From WRIS01 sp964345475 (lineage in GTDB: Bacteria > Actinomycetota > Coriobacteriia > Coriobacteriales > Eggerthellaceae): a stretch of 49,661 nt of DNA. Shown here one piece after another: positions 40,186 through 49,601 of this stretch. Position 1 is the first letter of the stretch, and each line of letters begins with the position of its first letter. The notes under the pieces are model-generated. The model had not been told where the DNA came from. It worked only from the letters and a program-made list of their open reading frames with translations, and made no database searches. The stretch lies in the NCBI GenBank assembly GCA_964345475.1, contig CAYFQW010000010.1, positions 1 to 49,661 of the forward strand, written 5' to 3'. The position numbers and the translations under genes are program-made.

Positions 40186-40683
40186 TTGAAAAACAATACG
40201 CCCAGAATACTTATTGACGCCGATGCTTGTCCAACAACGAGTGAAGCACTTCAGGTGGCCCGGCGACATAAACTCCCTGTTCTGATCGTCGGTAATTCAA
40301 GCCAGAACCTTAAACGCCACATTAGAAAAAGCGATCCGCAACAAGAGACGGAAGGCTTTTGGGTTGAAGTGGCTACGGTCGGCATTGGCGCAGATTCTGC
40401 TGATTTTTTCATTGTAGAATCCCTCCGACAGAGAGATATTGTAATTACCCAAGATATAGGCTTGGCGGCTATGGTTTTAGGGAAGGGAGCTTTTGCCCTG
40501 GGAGTTCGGGGACGGGAGTATCTGCCCGAAACCATCGATCTGAGCCTAGAGATACGCCACGTTGAGAAAAAGCTTCGGAGACAGGGCCGGCGAACCGGAG
40601 GGCCAGCTCCTTTCACTGATGAAGATAGGGAATATTTCACCGGTGCACTCGAAAGAGTGATAGAAAAAGCATTGAATCGGTAG
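40186..40683 (+). CDS. YaiI/YqxD (DUF188) family protein
   Basis: A 165-residue protein of the UPF0178 family with a PIN-like fold. Family landmarks are ILIDADACP at the start, a VNRGNSSQN-like NSSQN turn, ADFFIVESLRQRDIVITQDIGLA and a C-terminal GRRTGGPAPFTDEDR. The conserved acidic residues (D12, D14 and the TQD aspartate) would form a metal-dependent nuclease-like site, but no activity is established for the family. The start is TTG with CGGAG 5 bp upstream. It precedes engB on the same strand by about 80 bp. Confidence 0.9.
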   Translation: MKNNTPRILIDADACPTTSEALQVARRHKLPVLIVGNSSQNLKRHIRKSDPQQETEGFWVEVATVGIGADSADFFIVESLRQRDIVITQDIGLAAMVLGKGAFALGVRGREYLPETIDLSLEIRHVEKKLRRQGRRTGGPAPFTDEDREYFTGALERVIEKALNR

Positions 40684-40766
40684 TACTGCGTGTGTTTGCT
40701 CCCTTCCAGGCTATATAATCTAAGTCTTGCGGTACCTCTCATACACCAGCCCACGAAAGGCCTATA

Positions 40767-41369
40767 GTGAAGATACATTCTGCAGAATTTATTATCTCCC
40801 TTGCTGAAGATTTTAACTTTCCCGAGTGCGGCCTATCCCAGATCGCCGTGGCTGGAAAATCAAACGTTGGAAAGTCTTCACTCATTAACAGTCTCACTCA
40901 TAGAAAAAAATTAGCAAAGTCATCTTCACGACCTGGGCTTACCCGCCTCATCAATGTGTTTCTCATTAACGGGCAGTGGCACCTCATCGATCTTCCTGGT
41001 TATGGCTATGCAGAAGTTTCGCGTAGTACGAAGGAACAGTGGGGCGAAACGATGACCAGGTTTCTTATGGAATCTGTTCCCCTTGTACACATCCTCCATT
41101 TGCTTGATATTCGACATGAGCCGGGGGAAAATGATTTGAAGATGACAGCCCTCATCCGTGAAACAGGTTTAAGCTCTACGGTGGTTGCAACCAAGGCAGA
41201 TAAGCTCTCGACCTCGAAGCAACAGGCATCTCTCTCGAAGATTGCCCGTGTGCTCGACATAGACCCAGGCAATATCATCGCCTATTCCTCTGAAACCAAA
41301 CAAGGGAGAAACGAACTCCTCGACCGTATCGAGCAGGTCCTTGAAGAAACGAGCACACTCGCAGACTAG
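40767..41369 (+). CDS. engB: Ribosome-biogenesis GTP-binding protein EngB/YsxC
   Basis: A 200-residue TRAFAC-class GTPase needed for assembly of the 50S ribosomal subunit. All nucleotide motifs are present: G1 AGKSNVGKSS (29-38), G2 in SSRPGLTRLIN, G3 DLPGYGYAE, G4 ATKADK and G5 YSSE. The YGYAEVS after G3 is diagnostic of the YsxC branch. The start is GTG with AAAGG upstream. Length is normal for the family. A hairpin terminator follows about 90 bp after the stop. Confidence 0.95.
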   Translation: MKIHSAEFIISLAEDFNFPECGLSQIAVAGKSNVGKSSLINSLTHRKKLAKSSSRPGLTRLINVFLINGQWHLIDLPGYGYAEVSRSTKEQWGETMTRFLMESVPLVHILHLLDIRHEPGENDLKMTALIRETGLSSTVVATKADKLSTSKQQASLSKIARVLDIDPGNIIAYSSETKQGRNELLDRIEQVLEETSTLAD

Positions 41370-41455
41370 GGTTTGTCTTATGGACACCTCGCGGACATGA
41401 GGCATGCGCGAAAGCAATACGGAAGCCACCAGTAATATCGAAGAAGAAAACGAAT

Positions 41456-41500
41456 GAGGCTCATATCTCCCACCACTTGAATATGAGCCCCTCTTCATTT
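41456..41500 (+). terminator. Terminator-like hairpin after engB
   Basis: GAGGCTCATAT pairs with ATATGAGCC(CC)TC across a 14-nt loop (41456-41493); TTCATTT follows. The T-tract is modest, so termination strength is uncertain. Confidence 0.55.
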
Positions 41501-41539
41501 CATGCGTTTAGATACCCCCAGATAACAAGCCGGCCTTGC

Positions 41540-41700
41540 CTAATCCTGCAATCTAAACGACAGAGGAGATGCACACTCTGATGCACCTCCAATTCAAATA
41601 CTCATCTTGCAATCTGGTGTCTGCAAGGAGTATTCTCCACCCCGCCCTGAGCCTGGAAACATATTGTGTGCTTTCCAGTCTTACAGGACCCTTACTATTA
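41540..41700. ncRNA. Possible structured RNA (three tandem hairpins)
   Basis: There is no convincing open frame here. Three hairpins lie in a row: GAGG..TGCA / TGCA.CCTC around 41562-41590; AATACTC-CTTGCA / TGCAAG-GAGTATT (13 bp with a 2-nt bulge) at 41597-41634; and CTGGAAA/TTTCCAG (7 bp, 12-nt loop) at 41653-41678. This density of strong stems is more than expected in a plain spacer. It may be an independent small RNA or part of the long leader of the fhaA operon. I do not recognise a known family. Confidence 0.35.
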
Positions 41701-41882
41701 ATGACGAGAATTGCAGCGTTTTCCTTTCGTTTTTTTATAATCTTTATTCAGTTTCACATTTTATCCATATAATGAAGCCAGCATTAATGGCAATTGCGTA
41801 AAAGTGCATGCACATGGCCTTCTTTTATGGGAAGATAGCTTTTTGATGACAAAGCATGCATGCAAAAACCGAAGGAGAGAAG
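41701..41882 (+). promoter_or_regulatory. Upstream region of the fhaA operon with TATAAT
   Basis: TATAAT at 41768-41773 is a perfect -10 hexamer; TTCAGT at 41747-41752 is a weak -35 at 15-bp spacing. It would give a leader of about 100 nt before fhaA. A long T-run (41730-41737) precedes it. Confidence 0.4.
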
Positions 41883-43010
41883 ATGGGTATTTTCTCTAAA
41901 TTCGAGGGCAGGATAGAGGATACCTTCGAAGGTGCTGCCAATAAAATATTCGACTCCCCCCTGTCGCCAGTTCAAATTGCCAAAAAGGCAGAAAAACGGA
42001 TGCGGCGGGAGAAGATTGTTGGGGCAGGAAAACAATATGCACCGACTCTATATACTGTACTGGTAAACTCCGAGGACGACACCCGTTTGTTTGGATACTA
42101 TCCGACCCTTGCGGGCGAGACGGAAACATACCTTGCGGCAAAGGCAGCGGAAGAGGGTCTGGTAATGGACGGGCAACCTCTTGTCCGCTTTATTGTTGAC
42201 GAAAGCCTCAAACGAGGCAAGTTTGAGGTAATTGCCGAACCTGTCGCCTCTCCTATCATTAAGCAATTGCGCGCAGAGGAAATGGAGCGATATGGTATCC
42301 GTCCCCGAGGCAGCAATCGAGCGCAAACCTCTGGGCCTTATTCGTTGCAGGGGCAGGCTCCCAGCGGGGCTTTCCCCGTTGCACGCCCTGTTTCACAGTA
42401 CACGCCTGAGACATCCCCTCGTGATGCGTCTGTAAAACCACCGCTTCCCCGCATTCCCGCTGACGAGATCGACTACTCTATAGATTACGGCGAATACACC
42501 TTCGATAGCCAGGACTTTGAGGATTACCAGAGGGATAGCCTTGGCTTAGACGATCAAGGCTATGATCCCGACCCCTATGCCCAAGCATATGAGCCTGCAG
42601 CATCTTCGCCTGAATATGGATTCGGCTTTGAAGAGGCGCAAGGAGAGCCGGCGTATGCAGAGCCTCGGACCGTAGTCTTCGCTTCAGGATCAGGCAATCG
42701 CAGACCAAACCCTCACCCAGCAATGGTTCGGGCCCGGCTTATGAACACCAATGACAACCAAGCCATTGACCTCGCCTCATCACGTCTGCTTTTAGGGCGG
42801 GATGATAGTAACGATATCGTTGTCAACGACATCAACGCAAGCCGGAGCCATGCTGAGCTGAAGCTTGAACCCCAAGGCACGTGGATGATAGCCGATCTGG
42901 GCTCGACCAACGGCACGCTCGTCAATGGCCACGAGATCAAGGCCCATACACTCAGAGATGGCGATTACATCACCATCGGCATGACTAATTTTATTTTCAT
43001 TCAGGCATAG
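41883..43010 (+). CDS. fhaA: FhaA-like protein (DUF3662 + FHA)
   Basis: A 375-residue cytoplasmic protein. The N-terminal domain (about 1-125) is DUF3662 (MGIFSKFEGRIEDTFEGAAN), found in actinobacterial FhaA. A long low-complexity linker rich in Tyr, Pro and Asp follows. The C-terminal FHA domain (about 290-375) has GRDDSNDIV, RSHAEL and DLGSTNGTLVNG, the residues that bind phosphothreonine. In mycobacteria FhaA binds PknB-phosphorylated MurJ and regulates peptidoglycan synthesis. AAGGAG is 6 bp before the ATG; an upstream in-frame ATG has none. It heads the fhaA-fhaB-pstP-SEDS/PBP-pknB operon. Confidence 0.92.
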   Translation: MGIFSKFEGRIEDTFEGAANKIFDSPLSPVQIAKKAEKRMRREKIVGAGKQYAPTLYTVLVNSEDDTRLFGYYPTLAGETETYLAAKAAEEGLVMDGQPLVRFIVDESLKRGKFEVIAEPVASPIIKQLRAEEMERYGIRPRGSNRAQTSGPYSLQGQAPSGAFPVARPVSQYTPETSPRDASVKPPLPRIPADEIDYSIDYGEYTFDSQDFEDYQRDSLGLDDQGYDPDPYAQAYEPAASSPEYGFGFEEAQGEPAYAEPRTVVFASGSGNRRPNPHPAMVRARLMNTNDNQAIDLASSRLLLGRDDSNDIVVNDINASRSHAELKLEPQGTWMIADLGSTNGTLVNGHEIKAHTLRDGDYITIGMTNFIFIQA

Positions 43011-43109
43011 CAGACTGGCCTGTCTAAGCCGAGGATGCCTGTATGGCAGCGTTGCCCATGGAAGTCGTCAAAGCGAAATATGCCATGATTGCATAGTTAG
43101 GATCGTCTC

Positions 43110-43523
43110 GTGATTGATGCCGTATTGCTTATTGCCCGCCTACTTTTTGTAGCATTGCTCTACCTTTTCCTTTTTGCCATTATGAAAACTGGGATTGGTC
43201 TCGTAAAAGGGCAACGAAAAAAAGAACGCTCTTGGACCCTTGCTGTGGAGAAGGGCCCGAAAGAATTACGTGGAGTGAAAATAAACGTACACGGCCCAGT
43301 TATTGTGGGGCGAAATCCTGGCGCCGATATTGTCATTGGCGCCCATTATGTTTCAGGCAGGCATGCCCGCTTTTCTCTTATGGGGCAAAATCTCTTTGTT
43401 GAAGATCTGGGCTCCACGAACGGAACTTCGGTTAATGGAAATCCCGTTACGGTCCCCGTCGCCCTCAAAAGCAATGACGTCGTCAATGTTGGGGATGTTG
43501 CAATCCGGGTAAGGCACGCATAA
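43110..43523 (+). CDS. fhaB: FhaB/FipA-like membrane FHA protein
   Basis: A 137-residue protein with one N-terminal membrane segment (LLIARLLFVALLYLFLFAIM), a basic stretch and a C-terminal FHA domain carrying VGRNPGADI, SGRHARF and DLGSTNGTSVNG. In actinobacteria this second FHA protein of the operon is phosphorylated by PknA/PknB and links the kinases to the divisome. The start is GTG. Its stop overlaps the PP2C start (ATGA-type), so the two are translationally coupled. Confidence 0.9.
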   Translation: MIDAVLLIARLLFVALLYLFLFAIMKTGIGLVKGQRKKERSWTLAVEKGPKELRGVKINVHGPVIVGRNPGADIVIGAHYVSGRHARFSLMGQNLFVEDLGSTNGTSVNGNPVTVPVALKSNDVVNVGDVAIRVRHA

Positions 43524-44737
43524 TGACAAAAAAACCAAAACGACTGTCAAAACTCAACAGGTCAAAATCGTTAGCGGGCTTCGGAAGCCGAACCGACATA
43601 GGGAAGGTACGCAAGTATAACGAAGACAGTCTGCTTGTATCTCCTCCCCTCTTCGCCATAGCAGATGGAATGGGCGGACATGCCGCGGGAGAAGTCGCCT
43701 CTGAGGTGGCCATCAATACGCTCCAGGCTTTCAGTCCCGACCAGGCAGACAGTAAGGCCTTGGGGAATGCCGTCGTACAAGCCAACCTCGAAGTAATAGC
43801 TGCTGCCCAAGACGACCGCGGGCGCGAGGGTATGGGATGCACTATGACGGCAGCCATGCTCGAAGGCGAGCGGCTTGTCATTTCGCAAGTGGGCGATTCG
43901 CGCGCCTACCTTCTCCACCAAGGAAGGTTGCAACAAATTACACGCGACCATAGCTTGATGGCGGACATGATAGAGCTCGGACAGATTACTCCTGAAGAAG
44001 CAAGGGTACATCCCAATCGATCCGTCATAACGCGGGCCCTCGGTAGCGACCCCCACATGCAATCGGACTTATACGAGATTAATGTAGAAGCCGGCGATCG
44101 TCTGCTCCTCTGCTCGGACGGCCTTTCCACCATGGTTGATGATGACCGCATTGAAGAGGTCTTGTCGCGCATAGGCGACGCTCAGCTATGTGCAGACGCT
44201 CTCGTCAACAAAGCCCTCGCAGCTGGGGGCTTCGATAATGTCACCGTCATCGTTGCTGATGTAAGCGGGTTTAGCGAAGTACACGCAAGAAAATCACGCC
44301 GAAAAGTAAGGACTTGGGCATTCATGACCATACTTGCCCTCTTTCTCGTTATTGCTGCTGCCCTGGCAAGCTTCAAATATTATACGGACAATTCGGCGTA
44401 TTTAGCGAGCAACGAAGGAAAGGTTACGATTTATCAGGGAATCCCTGGCAAGCTGTTTGGACTTGAAGCATCGAAGCTCTATGAGAGTACCGATATTGAG
44501 GTCGATACCCTCTCTCCCGGGGTTGCTGCTCGTCTCGAGGAAGGCATACGTGTTGGCAGCATAGACGAGGCACAGGAGCTTATTGAGCAGTATCGAGAAG
44601 ACGCCGAGAGAACAACCAGCCCCCTCTCTTCATCGAAGGAAGGCTCCGAAAATCCAAAGACCGACGAGTCTGACTCTTCCAAGATATCTGAAGGCCCTGA
44701 TGCCGAATCACCTGGAACTCCCGAGAGAGGAGTCTAG
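43523..44737 (+). CDS. pstP: PP2C-family Ser/Thr phosphatase (PstP-like)
   Basis: A 404-residue membrane-anchored PP2C phosphatase that reverses the PASTA kinase. The catalytic domain (about 18-250) has NED at 33-35, ADGMGGHAAGE (D48), VGDSRAYL and GGFDNVTVIV, giving the two-metal aspartate set. A membrane segment follows at about 264-285 (AFMTILALFLVIAAALASF), then an extracytoplasmic part of about 115 residues and a Ser/Glu-rich end. It starts on the fhaB stop and ends 7 bp before the SEDS/PBP gene. Confidence 0.93.
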   Translation: MTKKPKRLSKLNRSKSLAGFGSRTDIGKVRKYNEDSLLVSPPLFAIADGMGGHAAGEVASEVAINTLQAFSPDQADSKALGNAVVQANLEVIAAAQDDRGREGMGCTMTAAMLEGERLVISQVGDSRAYLLHQGRLQQITRDHSLMADMIELGQITPEEARVHPNRSVITRALGSDPHMQSDLYEINVEAGDRLLLCSDGLSTMVDDDRIEEVLSRIGDAQLCADALVNKALAAGGFDNVTVIVADVSGFSEVHARKSRRKVRTWAFMTILALFLVIAAALASFKYYTDNSAYLASNEGKVTIYQGIPGKLFGLEASKLYESTDIEVDTLSPGVAARLEEGIRVGSIDEAQELIEQYREDAERTTSPLSSSKEGSENPKTDESDSSKISEGPDAESPGTPERGV

Positions 44738-44744
44738 GCGAACC

Positions 44745-47501
44745 ATGACAAGAAGAAACCTTGAACTTATCCTCTTATGTGTGGCTGCGCCTATCGTAGT
44801 ACTCATGTTTGCCATGATAGCCATAAACCAAGGGCACGATCTTAATATTACCACCCTTGGAGTTCCTCTTGCCCTGTTTGCCGGCTTTATAGCCTCACAT
44901 GTAGCTGTAAGAAAGTTTGCTAAAAATGCCGATCCTGCTATTCTTCCCATAGTGTTTGCCCTATCGGGCATTGGCATTGCTTTTGTCACCAGGCTCGCCC
45001 CCGATAAAGCCTTCAACCAAGTCATGTGGCTTTTTTTAGGGATCGCCCTTATGATCCTGCTTCTTGTTTTTATTCGCAATATCGACAAGATTGCTAACTA
45101 CAAATACACTCTTATGATTGTAGGCATTGCCTTATTGCTTTCGCCTCTTTTGCCCGTCATAGGGCAGGAGTTTTATGGAAGCCGCATTTGGCTGGGTATT
45201 GCTGGCTTTTCTTTCCAACCCGGTGAGGTAGCAAAAATCTTCATTGTACTGTTTTTGGCGGGCTATCTTGCAACAAACCGTGAGATGCTTTCAGTCTTCA
45301 CCGTTCGTGTCGGCCCCTTTAATCTGCCTGATTTTCGCACACTGCTCCCCATGCTTCTCATGTGGGTAATTGCTTTGCTCATCGTGGTCTTCCAGAAAGA
45401 CCTAGGAAGTGCTCTTGTGTTCTTCTTCGTCTTTCTCACCATGCTTTATACGGCCACAGGAAAAAAATTCTACCTTGCTGTCGGCCTTATCCTTGCCGCT
45501 ATCGGCGGCCTTGCAGCCTGGTCTATGTTCGACCATGTGCAAGTGCGCGTAAGTACCTGGCTTGACCCCTTTGCCGATGCCCAGAATACGGGCTTGCAAC
45601 TCGTTCAAACTATGTATTCACTCGCAGACGGAGGTTTATTCGGAGCGGGAATCGGGCGCGGCTACGCAAGCTTCATCCCTGTGGTAGAGAGTGACTTTAT
45701 CTTTGCTGCCATCTCAGAAGAAACGGGATTGCTTGGTGCCGCCGGCGTGCTGCTCCTCTACCTCTGCCTCGCTATTAGGGGCATTGTAACCGCGGCTCGG
45801 GCAAAGAGCGATGTGAGCTCATTTATAGCAGTAGGCCTTACCGCAACCATCATTTTGCAGGCCTTTATTATTGTAGGGGGCGTAACAAGGCTTATTCCCC
45901 TCACCGGTATTACGCTCCCCTTCATCAGCCAAGGAGGCTCTTCTTTAGTCGCAAGCTTTATCTCCATCGGTTTCCTTTTGAAGTGCGGGGATGAGGGTAC
46001 GGGTGTCGAAAGGGAGATGCGGGCAGGCGCTACCACTCTGCACTCGAACAGCGTGCTCGGACGCATTGCTTTAGGAAAACGTCTCACCACGCTCATGGTA
46101 ATTTTTTCTGTCATGTTCGCCTTACTTGTCGCCAACCTAACTTGGATTATGGTTTTCAAGGCGGATGAGTACAAAAATATGCCAGGCAACAATCACACGT
46201 TGGCGCAGCAGCTTACATCTGAACGGGGAACTATCTCAACCTACGACGGTGTGGTTTTAGCACAAAGCGTCAAGCAAGAGGACGGAAGCTACTCCCGGCA
46301 ATATCCTTCAGGAGATCTCGCTTCGCAGGTGGTTGGCTATTATTCACAGCAGTATGGTGCGAGTGGCATCGAGGGCTCTTACAGCGAGACACTGTCGGGA
46401 ACCGAAAATTTTGCGAGCTGGATGGATGTATTCAATTCCATGGCCGGCGTAAACACTCCAGGAAATGACATTGCCCTTACGCTCAATTCCGATATACAGC
46501 AGGCTTGCCAAGATGCCCTTTCAGGATATTCTGGCGCTTGCGTTGTCATGGATTCAAGTACAGGTGCTATTTTGGGGATGGCATCCAACCCCACCTACGA
46601 TGCAGCGAATTTTGCCGATGTTCTTGCTCAGGGAAATGATTCGAGTGCACTGCTTAATCGGGCGACTCAGTCTTTGTATGCGCCTGGATCTACCTATAAG
46701 CTTGTCACTCTCGGCATTGCGTTAGAAAATAACATAGCATCGGAAGACACGATCTTTGATTCGCCTGGTCAAATAGAAATTGGCGGGGGAACCGTTACGA
46801 GCTTCAACAAAACAGGCTACGGAGAAATCAGCCTTGAACGAGCCACCCAAGTGTCGTCGAATACCGTCTTCGGCCAACTCGGCGTAGAGATCGGCGCGGA
46901 TCTTCTTGTAAAAACCTCAGAGCAGCTCGGCTTTAATACCTCCATAAGCTTTGACCTGCCTTTAGCTACATCTCTCATGCCTGAACCCAGCGAGATGACC
47001 GAATGGGAAACTGCGTGGGCGGCGGTTGGCCAACCTGTCGGAGTGCATGACAGCCCTGCCGGGCCGCAAGTCACCGTGTTGCAGATGGCTTTAGTTGCCT
47101 CGACAATAGCAAACGGGGGCGAACTTATGAAGCCCTATCTCGTGCAAAGCATCTCGAATGTCGATGGGGCGCAAAGTTACGCTGCATCCCCCAAAAGCTA
47201 TAGTAAGGTATTCAGCGCCGAAACGGCAGCACGCTTAAGCGATGTCATGGTTGGTGTCGTCGAATCCGGCACAGGATATGCTGCAGCTATTCCTGGCGTA
47301 CAGGTAGCCGGCAAGACCGGCACCGCTGAGACGGGTAAGGAATACGCCGACAGCTGGTTTATCGGTTTTGTTCCTGCAAATCAATCAAATCTTGTCATCG
47401 CCATCGTGATCGAAGAAGGCAATCGTGATGACAGCTCTACCGCTTCAGCGAAAGCAAATAATGTGTTAAAAACAGCCCTGGAAGTGCACGGGCTTTTATA
47501 A
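44745..47501 (+). CDS. Natural fusion of a SEDS glycosyltransferase (FtsW/RodA) and a class B PBP
   Basis: A 918-residue protein joining two enzymes that are usually adjacent genes (rodA and pbpA) in actinobacteria. Residues 1 to about 425 form a ten-segment SEDS polymerase with QPGEVAKIF, FQKDLGSAL, VVESDFIFAAISEETG (catalytic Asp region) and PFISQGGSS. After a short cytoplasmic linker a further membrane segment (about 445-470) leads to the transpeptidase. Its active-site motifs are all intact: S648-T-Y-K, S704-S-N and K857-T-G-T. There is no stop or frameshift between the halves. The start is ATG 44745 (MTRRNLEL); an in-frame start further upstream lies inside pstP. The fusion would fix polymerase and crosslinker at 1:1. 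Confidence 0.92.
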   Translation: MTRRNLELILLCVAAPIVVLMFAMIAINQGHDLNITTLGVPLALFAGFIASHVAVRKFAKNADPAILPIVFALSGIGIAFVTRLAPDKAFNQVMWLFLGIALMILLLVFIRNIDKIANYKYTLMIVGIALLLSPLLPVIGQEFYGSRIWLGIAGFSFQPGEVAKIFIVLFLAGYLATNREMLSVFTVRVGPFNLPDFRTLLPMLLMWVIALLIVVFQKDLGSALVFFFVFLTMLYTATGKKFYLAVGLILAAIGGLAAWSMFDHVQVRVSTWLDPFADAQNTGLQLVQTMYSLADGGLFGAGIGRGYASFIPVVESDFIFAAISEETGLLGAAGVLLLYLCLAIRGIVTAARAKSDVSSFIAVGLTATIILQAFIIVGGVTRLIPLTGITLPFISQGGSSLVASFISIGFLLKCGDEGTGVEREMRAGATTLHSNSVLGRIALGKRLTTLMVIFSVMFALLVANLTWIMVFKADEYKNMPGNNHTLAQQLTSERGTISTYDGVVLAQSVKQEDGSYSRQYPSGDLASQVVGYYSQQYGASGIEGSYSETLSGTENFASWMDVFNSMAGVNTPGNDIALTLNSDIQQACQDALSGYSGACVVMDSSTGAILGMASNPTYDAANFADVLAQGNDSSALLNRATQSLYAPGSTYKLVTLGIALENNIASEDTIFDSPGQIEIGGGTVTSFNKTGYGEISLERATQVSSNTVFGQLGVEIGADLLVKTSEQLGFNTSISFDLPLATSLMPEPSEMTEWETAWAAVGQPVGVHDSPAGPQVTVLQMALVASTIANGGELMKPYLVQSISNVDGAQSYAASPKSYSKVFSAETAARLSDVMVGVVESGTGYAAAIPGVQVAGKTGTAETGKEYADSWFIGFVPANQSNLVIAIVIEEGNRDDSSTASAKANNVLKTALEVHGLL

Positions 47502-47571
47502 TGAGGTATCCTATGAGCCTATATACTATAAAGATACCTCGCCGCTACATGTGACCTAAAGGAGCAGAAAC

Positions 47572-49515
47572 GTGACCGGAAACATGATTGGTAGAATCTT
47601 CAATAACCGCTATACCATCACCGAGCGTATAGGCATCGGCGGAATGGCTGAAGTGTACCGCGCCCAAGATAATGTCTTAGGACGTATTGTTGCTGTAAAG
47701 ATTATGCTTCCTCAATACGCAGCAGATGCCAGCTTTACCCAGCGATTCAAGCATGAAGCGGCATCGGCGGCAAACCTTCAAAGCCCTTACATTGTCAATG
47801 TCTATGACTGGGGCCAGGACGAAGGCACGTTTTATATTGTCATGGAATACGTACGCGGCAGCGACTTAAAGACAGCTATTCGCGAACGGGGTCCTATTAA
47901 TCAGCGTAAAGTTGCAGAGATAGGTTCGCAAGTATGCCAGGCGCTCAGCGCTGCACACCGCCTTGACATTATTCATCGAGATATCAAGCCCCAAAATATT
48001 ATGGTCCAGCCAGATGGCAATGTTAAAGTAATGGACTTTGGCATTGCACGTGCCAAGAATTCGGTTATGAGCCAAACTTCCTCCGTACTGGGGACAGCTC
48101 ATTATCTCTCGCCCGAACAGGCTCAAGGAAAAGAACTTACCTCCGCAAGCGACATCTACTCATTAGGAGTCGTATTGTATGAGGCTGCAACCGGAACCCT
48201 TCCCTTCGATGGCCCTGACGCAGTAAGCGTGGCCATGAAACAGGTCAGCGAAGAGCCTATTCCTCCTTCACAAATCAACCCCAATATCGATCCTGACCTT
48301 GAGGCGATAATTATGCATGCGCTTGCAAAGCAGCCGTACGAGCGCTTCGCAACCGCAAACGATATGCGCTTTGCCTTGAATGAGTTTATTGCGGGACATC
48401 CCGTTAAGCTCAGGGGCGGCTTCGCCAATGCCGAAACGGCCGTTATGAATGCATCAGGATATCCTGAATCAGGAACAGCTGTCATGCCTGCAGTGTCAAA
48501 CACTGGCTCTCAAGAAGCTGCCATGTACAGTGCAGACAGCACTGTTGGAAGGAGAAAGAAAAAGCCTGCCGCAGTTGTAATCGGAATATTAGTTGCCTTG
48601 GCAGTGATAGGAATCGGCGCCTATGCCCTCACGGGAGGCTTCTCCAAAGGAGATCCCGTGCCAAACGTTGTGAACATGACGGTTGAGGCCGCAGAAGTAG
48701 AACTAACTGATAGCGGGTTCAAGCTCGGAAAAGTGGATGAAGTGTTTGATGACGCCATCGAGATAGGAAAAATTATCAGCCAAGACCCGGCCGCAGGGAA
48801 AAAAGCTGAGGAAGGCACAAAGGTCAATGTTGTGGTATCGAAAGGCAGAGAGGCCGCGACCATACCCGATCTTACTAATATGACTGCCAGTCAAGCCAAG
48901 GAAGCACTTGAGAGTGCCGGTTTGAAATGGGAGGCGGGCCAGGCAGAATTCAGCGATACGATAGAGAAGAACCATGTTGTAAGACAAGACCCAGCCGGGG
49001 GGGCAGAAGGCTATTACAAAGGCGATACCGTAACGTACTATCTTTCTCTCGGGAAGGATAACACCTCGGTACCCAGCGTGCTTGGCATGAGCCAGGCAGA
49101 TGCCGAATCCGCACTGAAAGATAGTGGTCTTGAAGTTTCTATTGGCGCATCGGAATATAGCGACGACTATGCTGAAGGTCTCGTGATTCGACAGAGCCTG
49201 CCTGGTGGAACTAGCACACCGCGGGGCGAGACTGTTACCATCTACATCAGCAAGGGCAGCGATCCTGACAAGGCCTTAATATCGATTCCCGATGTTCGAG
49301 GCTGGTCCCTTGAGGAAGCAAAAGCGCATCTGGAGAATCAAGGCTTCAACGTTGTTATTAGCTCAGGCTCCGACATGAGTGCCAAGGTAGAAAACCAAAG
49401 TCCTTTTAGCGGCACTGTCTCAAAAGGCACGACGATCACCCTGACGCCCGAAGTAAGCACACCCGATCCGGGAGACACTTCCAACGACGATGCCGCTGCA
49501 AGTGCTGCCCCCTAA
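47572..49515 (+). CDS. pknB: PASTA-domain Ser/Thr protein kinase (PknB-like)
   Basis: A 647-residue membrane kinase. The kinase domain (about 10-270) has the glycine loop GIGGMAEV (21-28), K43, E62, HRDIKPQN (catalytic D137), DFG (155-157) and an activation loop with SQTSSVLGTAHYLSPE. A membrane segment lies near 330-350 (VVIGILVALAVIGIGAYAL). Four PASTA repeats follow outside, each with a V/IP-x-V/L opening and a G-x-x-V ending; these bind peptidoglycan fragments or lipid II. The start is GTG with AAAGGAG upstream. The product phosphorylates FHA partners and cell-wall proteins, with the PP2C gene in the same operon as its antagonist. Confidence 0.95.
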   Translation: MTGNMIGRIFNNRYTITERIGIGGMAEVYRAQDNVLGRIVAVKIMLPQYAADASFTQRFKHEAASAANLQSPYIVNVYDWGQDEGTFYIVMEYVRGSDLKTAIRERGPINQRKVAEIGSQVCQALSAAHRLDIIHRDIKPQNIMVQPDGNVKVMDFGIARAKNSVMSQTSSVLGTAHYLSPEQAQGKELTSASDIYSLGVVLYEAATGTLPFDGPDAVSVAMKQVSEEPIPPSQINPNIDPDLEAIIMHALAKQPYERFATANDMRFALNEFIAGHPVKLRGGFANAETAVMNASGYPESGTAVMPAVSNTGSQEAAMYSADSTVGRRKKKPAAVVIGILVALAVIGIGAYALTGGFSKGDPVPNVVNMTVEAAEVELTDSGFKLGKVDEVFDDAIEIGKIISQDPAAGKKAEEGTKVNVVVSKGREAATIPDLTNMTASQAKEALESAGLKWEAGQAEFSDTIEKNHVVRQDPAGGAEGYYKGDTVTYYLSLGKDNTSVPSVLGMSQADAESALKDSGLEVSIGASEYSDDYAEGLVIRQSLPGGTSTPRGETVTIYISKGSDPDKALISIPDVRGWSLEEAKAHLENQGFNVVISSGSDMSAKVENQSPFSGTVSKGTTITLTPEVSTPDPGDTSNDDAAASAAP

Positions 49516-49573
49516 GCACAGCTATAAAAAAGGAGAAATCATTCTTTTTCGCATTTGAGCTGGCTGAAGAGAG

Positions 49574-49579
49574 TATAAT
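49574..49579 (+). promoter_or_regulatory. -10 hexamer upstream of tRNA-Arg
   Basis: TATAAT lies 28 bp before the tRNA. A -35 at ordinary spacing is not clear. A separate tRNA promoter is plausible after the pknB gene. Confidence 0.4.
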
Positions 49580-49601
49580 GTAAATTTGTATATGTAGAAA
49601 A

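Noticed and set aside
41569..41801. Small plus-strand open frames between engB and fhaA
   Set aside because: They lack ribosome-binding sites and protein features, and the same stretch folds into strong hairpins.
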